Shown: positions 62,121-64,000 of the stretch, in pieces
Position numbering within the stretch: position 1 is the first letter of the stretch
How the letters are laid out: each line of letters opens with the position of its first letter
Assembly (NCBI RefSeq): GCF_024213665.1
Contig: NZ_JANAVP010000019.1
Coordinates: 62,001 to 126,000, forward strand
Direction of reading: 5' to 3'
Source: Streptomyces sp. A3M-1-3
GTDB lineage: Bacteria > Actinomycetota > Actinomycetes > Streptomycetales > Streptomycetaceae
Length of the DNA stretch: 64,000 nt
The notes under the pieces: generated by a model
Told to the model about the DNA's origin: nothing
Database searches by the model: none
The model's input: the letters and a program-made list of their open reading frames with translations, nothing else
Made by a program: the position numbers and the translations under genes

Positions 62121-62291
62121 ATGGCGAAGGCTAAGGCGAAGGCGAAGCAGCTCAAGGGCAAGATGAAGGAATCCACCGGCAAGGCCATGGACGACCAGAG
62201 CATGCAGGCGGAGGGCCGCGGCGAGCAGATGACGGGCAAGGCCCAGGAAGCCGCGCAGAAGACCGCCAAGCAGATGAAGAAGTCGCGGTAG
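62121..62291 (+). CDS. CsbD-family stress protein
   Basis: A 56-residue protein with a Lys-rich start (KAKAKAKQLKGKMKESTGKAM) and EGRGEQMTGKAQEAAQK, the CsbD helical pattern. In Bacillus the family is induced by SigB; the SigB-like factor in this window is a reasonable controller. ATG 62121 follows AAAGGA. Confidence 0.9.
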   Translation: MAKAKAKAKQLKGKMKESTGKAMDDQSMQAEGRGEQMTGKAQEAAQKTAKQMKKSR

Positions 62292-62300
62292 CCCCGGCTT

Positions 62301-62341
62301 CTCGCGCGTCCGACGGGGTGCGGCCCCGTCGGACGCGCGAG
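62301..62341. terminator. Strong hairpin between convergent csbD-like and CBS genes
   Basis: Perfect 18-base arms (62301-62318 and 62324-62341) with a TGCGG loop. It can end transcription from both sides. Confidence 0.93.
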
Positions 62342-62363
62342 CCCGGAGCGGCGGCGATCGCCG

Positions 62364-62795
62364 TCACATGCCGTTGTTCGGTGAGGCCTCGCTGACGTCG
62401 GCGAGTGCCGAGTCCGGGTCGCGTGCCACGGCCAGGTCGCCGAGGCTGACCACGCCCTTCATATGACCCTTCTCGACGACCGGCAGCCGCCGCACCGCAT
62501 GACGCCTCATCTTCAGAACCGCGTCGGACACCTCGTCGTCCGGTCCCACGGTGACCACGTCCGGCGTACACACCGAACGGACCGGCACGGTGTGCGGATC
62601 AGGCCCTTCGGCAACCGCGCGCACGGTGATGTCGCGGTCCGTCAGCACACCGAGCACCTGGTCCCCCTGGGCGACGAACACATCCCCGATGTGCCGGTCG
62701 CGCATCAGCTGGGCGGCTTCCACCAGCGACGCATGGGGCGGCAGAGTCTCGACTCCGGTCGTCATCACGTCTCGTACGAGCTGTGTCATGGCCAC
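62364..62795 (-). CDS. CBS-domain-pair protein
   Basis: A 143-residue protein with two CBS motifs: RDVMTTGVETLPPHASLVEAAQLM with GDVFVAQGDQVLGVLTDRDI, then VCTPDVVTVGPDDEVSDAVLKM with RRLPVVEKGHMKGVVSLGDL. CBS pairs bind adenine nucleotides and regulate other proteins. Start ATG 62795 (ATG 62789 also fits). Confidence 0.93.
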   Translation of the reverse strand: MAMTQLVRDVMTTGVETLPPHASLVEAAQLMRDRHIGDVFVAQGDQVLGVLTDRDITVRAVAEGPDPHTVPVRSVCTPDVVTVGPDDEVSDAVLKMRRHAVRRLPVVEKGHMKGVVSLGDLAVARDPDSALADVSEASPNNGM

Positions 62796-62875
62796 TCTCC
62801 CTCTGACGTACCGCCCCTGCCCCCCGTTGACCCGCCATATCCCTGGGATGGCCAGGACGCCGGAGAGGACGAGCG

Positions 62876-63364
62876 ATGACGGGCCTGGATCGGTTCACCG
62901 ACCTGCTCGACTACCCGATGTACGTCGTGACGGCCGCGGCCGACGGCGAGCAGTCCGGCTGTCTGGTCGGGTTCGCCTCCCAGAACTCGCTGCGCCCGCC
63001 CCGGTTCGTCGTATGGCTCTCCAAGGTGAACCACACCTACGGGGTGGCCCGGCGGGCCGGCTTCCTGGCCGTACATCTGCTGGGCCGCGACCAGGGCGGG
63101 CTGGCGGAGCTGTTCGGCGGCCGGACCGGCGACCGTGTCGACAAATTCAGCCAGATCCGGTGGCGGCCGGGTCAGGGCGGAGCCCCGGTGCTGGCGGAGG
63201 CGCGGGCCTGGTTCGTCGGGCGGGTGGAGGACCACGCCGACTGGGGCGACCATGTGGGCTTCCTGCTCAGCCCGGTCGAGGAGGGCGCCACCGCCGCACC
63301 ATCCCGGGGGGCCCTGCTGAGCCTGAGCGACGTCGTCGATCTCACGCCCGGCCACCCGGCTTAA
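62876..63364 (+). CDS. Flavin reductase family (FMN-binding) protein
   Basis: A 162-residue split-barrel protein: YPMYVVTAAADGEQSGCLVGFASQNSL has the FMN-site start of flavin reductases, and ARRAGFLAVHLLGRDQ follows. VDKFSQIRW and LLSLSDVVDLTPGHPA complete the pattern. The physiological flavin use is unknown. ATG 62876 follows AGAGGACGAGCG. Confidence 0.88.
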   Translation: MTGLDRFTDLLDYPMYVVTAAADGEQSGCLVGFASQNSLRPPRFVVWLSKVNHTYGVARRAGFLAVHLLGRDQGGLAELFGGRTGDRVDKFSQIRWRPGQGGAPVLAEARAWFVGRVEDHADWGDHVGFLLSPVEEGATAAPSRGALLSLSDVVDLTPGHPA

Positions 63365-63373
63365 GGAGACGGC

Positions 63374-63613
63374 ATGCTGCTTCCCGACAAGGCCTTGCTC
63401 GCCGCCCTGCTGCGGCGCTACCGCGTGTGGGAGCGCCTGGTCCTGGCGGAGCCGCGCGATCTGACCAGACGGCGCAGGCTCGAGGACATCGGCTACACCC
63501 TGTGTGTGCTGATGGGGAAGCGCACCGCCCGCGACGCGATCGCCGAGGCGGAGTCCTACCTCGGGCGGGCCCGGACGGTCATCCGGTCCGCGGACGTGTT
63601 CCGGGATCGCTGA
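63374..63613 (+). CDS. DUF5133-type small protein
   Basis: A 79-residue helical protein: MLLPDKALLAALLRRYRVWE, then LEDIGYTLCVLMGKRTARDAIAEAE, the pattern of DUF5133 proteins common in streptomycetes. Function unknown. It is 9 bases after the flavin reductase gene with AAGGAGAC before the start. Confidence 0.85.
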   Translation: MLLPDKALLAALLRRYRVWERLVLAEPRDLTRRRRLEDIGYTLCVLMGKRTARDAIAEAESYLGRARTVIRSADVFRDR

Positions 63614-63674
63614 GGCCGTACCGAGAGCCGTACCGAGAGGACCGCACCGAGAGGACCGAGCCGTACCGGGGCTG

Positions 63675-63977
63675 TCAGCCGCGCCCGGTCGCGGTGTCGC
63701 CGCCGGTTTCGCGGGGTTCCTCGCCGCCCGGATGGGCGACGTCGTTGCCGTGCCCCTTGAGCTGGTAGGGCATCAGCCGGTCGCCGCCGGTCGGGAAATC
63801 GGCGGTCGAATGATTGCCGTACTCGTCGATATGAGCCCTGTGGTCCGGCTGGCGCGGCTGATCTTCGGGCCGGGGCACCGGCGGCTCCTGGGCCCGGCGC
63901 TTCTTGCCCCACCAGAAGGCGCCGATGAGGAAAGCCACCACACACAGCCCCACGACGAACGGCGCGATGCCGATCAC
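63675..63977 (-). CDS. DUF6479-type membrane-anchored small protein
   Basis: A 100-residue protein. One N-terminal helix (IGIAPFVVGLCVVAFLIGAFWWG) is followed by KKRRAQEPPVPRP and a hydrophilic domain ending LMPYQLKGHGNDVAHPGG. This layout matches DUF6479 proteins in streptomycetes. The role is unknown. The start at 63977 lies 24 bases from the window edge, so an upstream start cannot be fully excluded. Confidence 0.8.
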   Translation of the reverse strand: MIGIAPFVVGLCVVAFLIGAFWWGKKRRAQEPPVPRPEDQPRQPDHRAHIDEYGNHSTADFPTGGDRLMPYQLKGHGNDVAHPGGEEPRETGGDTATGRG

Positions 63978-64000
63978 ATGGTCCCTGGCCGCGAGGACGA

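Overview
The window is chromosomal DNA of a Streptomyces-type actinomycete. It has very high GC, GTG starts, ATGA/GTGA stop-start overlaps, iron boxes of the DmdR/IdeR type, an NmtR-type regulator, a SigB-like sigma factor and many small DUF proteins typical of the genus. Species cannot be named from the sequence alone.

Layout. (1) 1-6849: the frameshifted end of a molybdopterin-binding (TOBE) protein, then two divergent iron-box units: an adenylation-carrier-membrane acyltransferase fusion (-) and a three-gene ferric iron ABC importer (+). (2) 7207-22123: the most unusual part. A beta-propeller-like gene (-) faces a FecB/FecCD/ATPase metallophore importer across a Zur-like box. A second Zur-like box overlaps the end of the importer operon and precedes a 37-residue precursor peptide, a stem-loop, and a tightly overlapping operon: truncated E1/ThiF-like leader-binding protein, CocE/S15 hydrolase, YcaO cyclodehydratase, SagB-like dehydrogenase and two exporter ABC half-transporters. 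I read this as a candidate azole-forming RiPP locus under zinc control, possibly making a peptide zincophore. (3) 22127-27113: metal homeostasis. An NmtR repressor and a P1B-4 metal-exporting ATPase share a palindromic operator. Next to them are a CobW/COG0523 GTPase and a cysteine-free L32 ribosomal protein behind a third Zur-like box, with a His-rich methyltransferase on the other side. (4) 27123-30874: an S4 RNA-binding protein, a doubly frameshifted YihY membrane protein, a 49-aa gene, and dhaKLM. (5) 31011-44154: an NIS siderophore operon behind a consensus-perfect iron box (type III PLP decarboxylase, diaminobutyrate aminotransferase and decarboxylase, two IucA/IucC synthetases, N-monooxygenase, MFS exporter, glutamine-synthetase-like ligase), then a convergent siderophore-binding lipoprotein with its own iron box. 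(6) 44352-49952: beta-propeller phytase, RpiR regulator, anti-sigma-type ATPase, a degenerate MreB-like protein and a second YihY protein. (7) 50166-63977: a stress and partner-switching neighbourhood with a bacterial RhoGDI-like protein, STAS and RsbW-like proteins, a SigB-like sigma factor, a HAMP-array hybrid kinase, a PP2C phosphatase, CsbD, CBS and several small conserved proteins.

Taken together, much of the window concerns metal supply: ferric import, siderophore synthesis and uptake, a probable zinc-responsive peptide metallophore, zinc-sparing ribosomal protein exchange, and export of Ni/Co-type metals. The last 14 kb is stress signalling. Functions are inferred from motifs and context; no database search was run.
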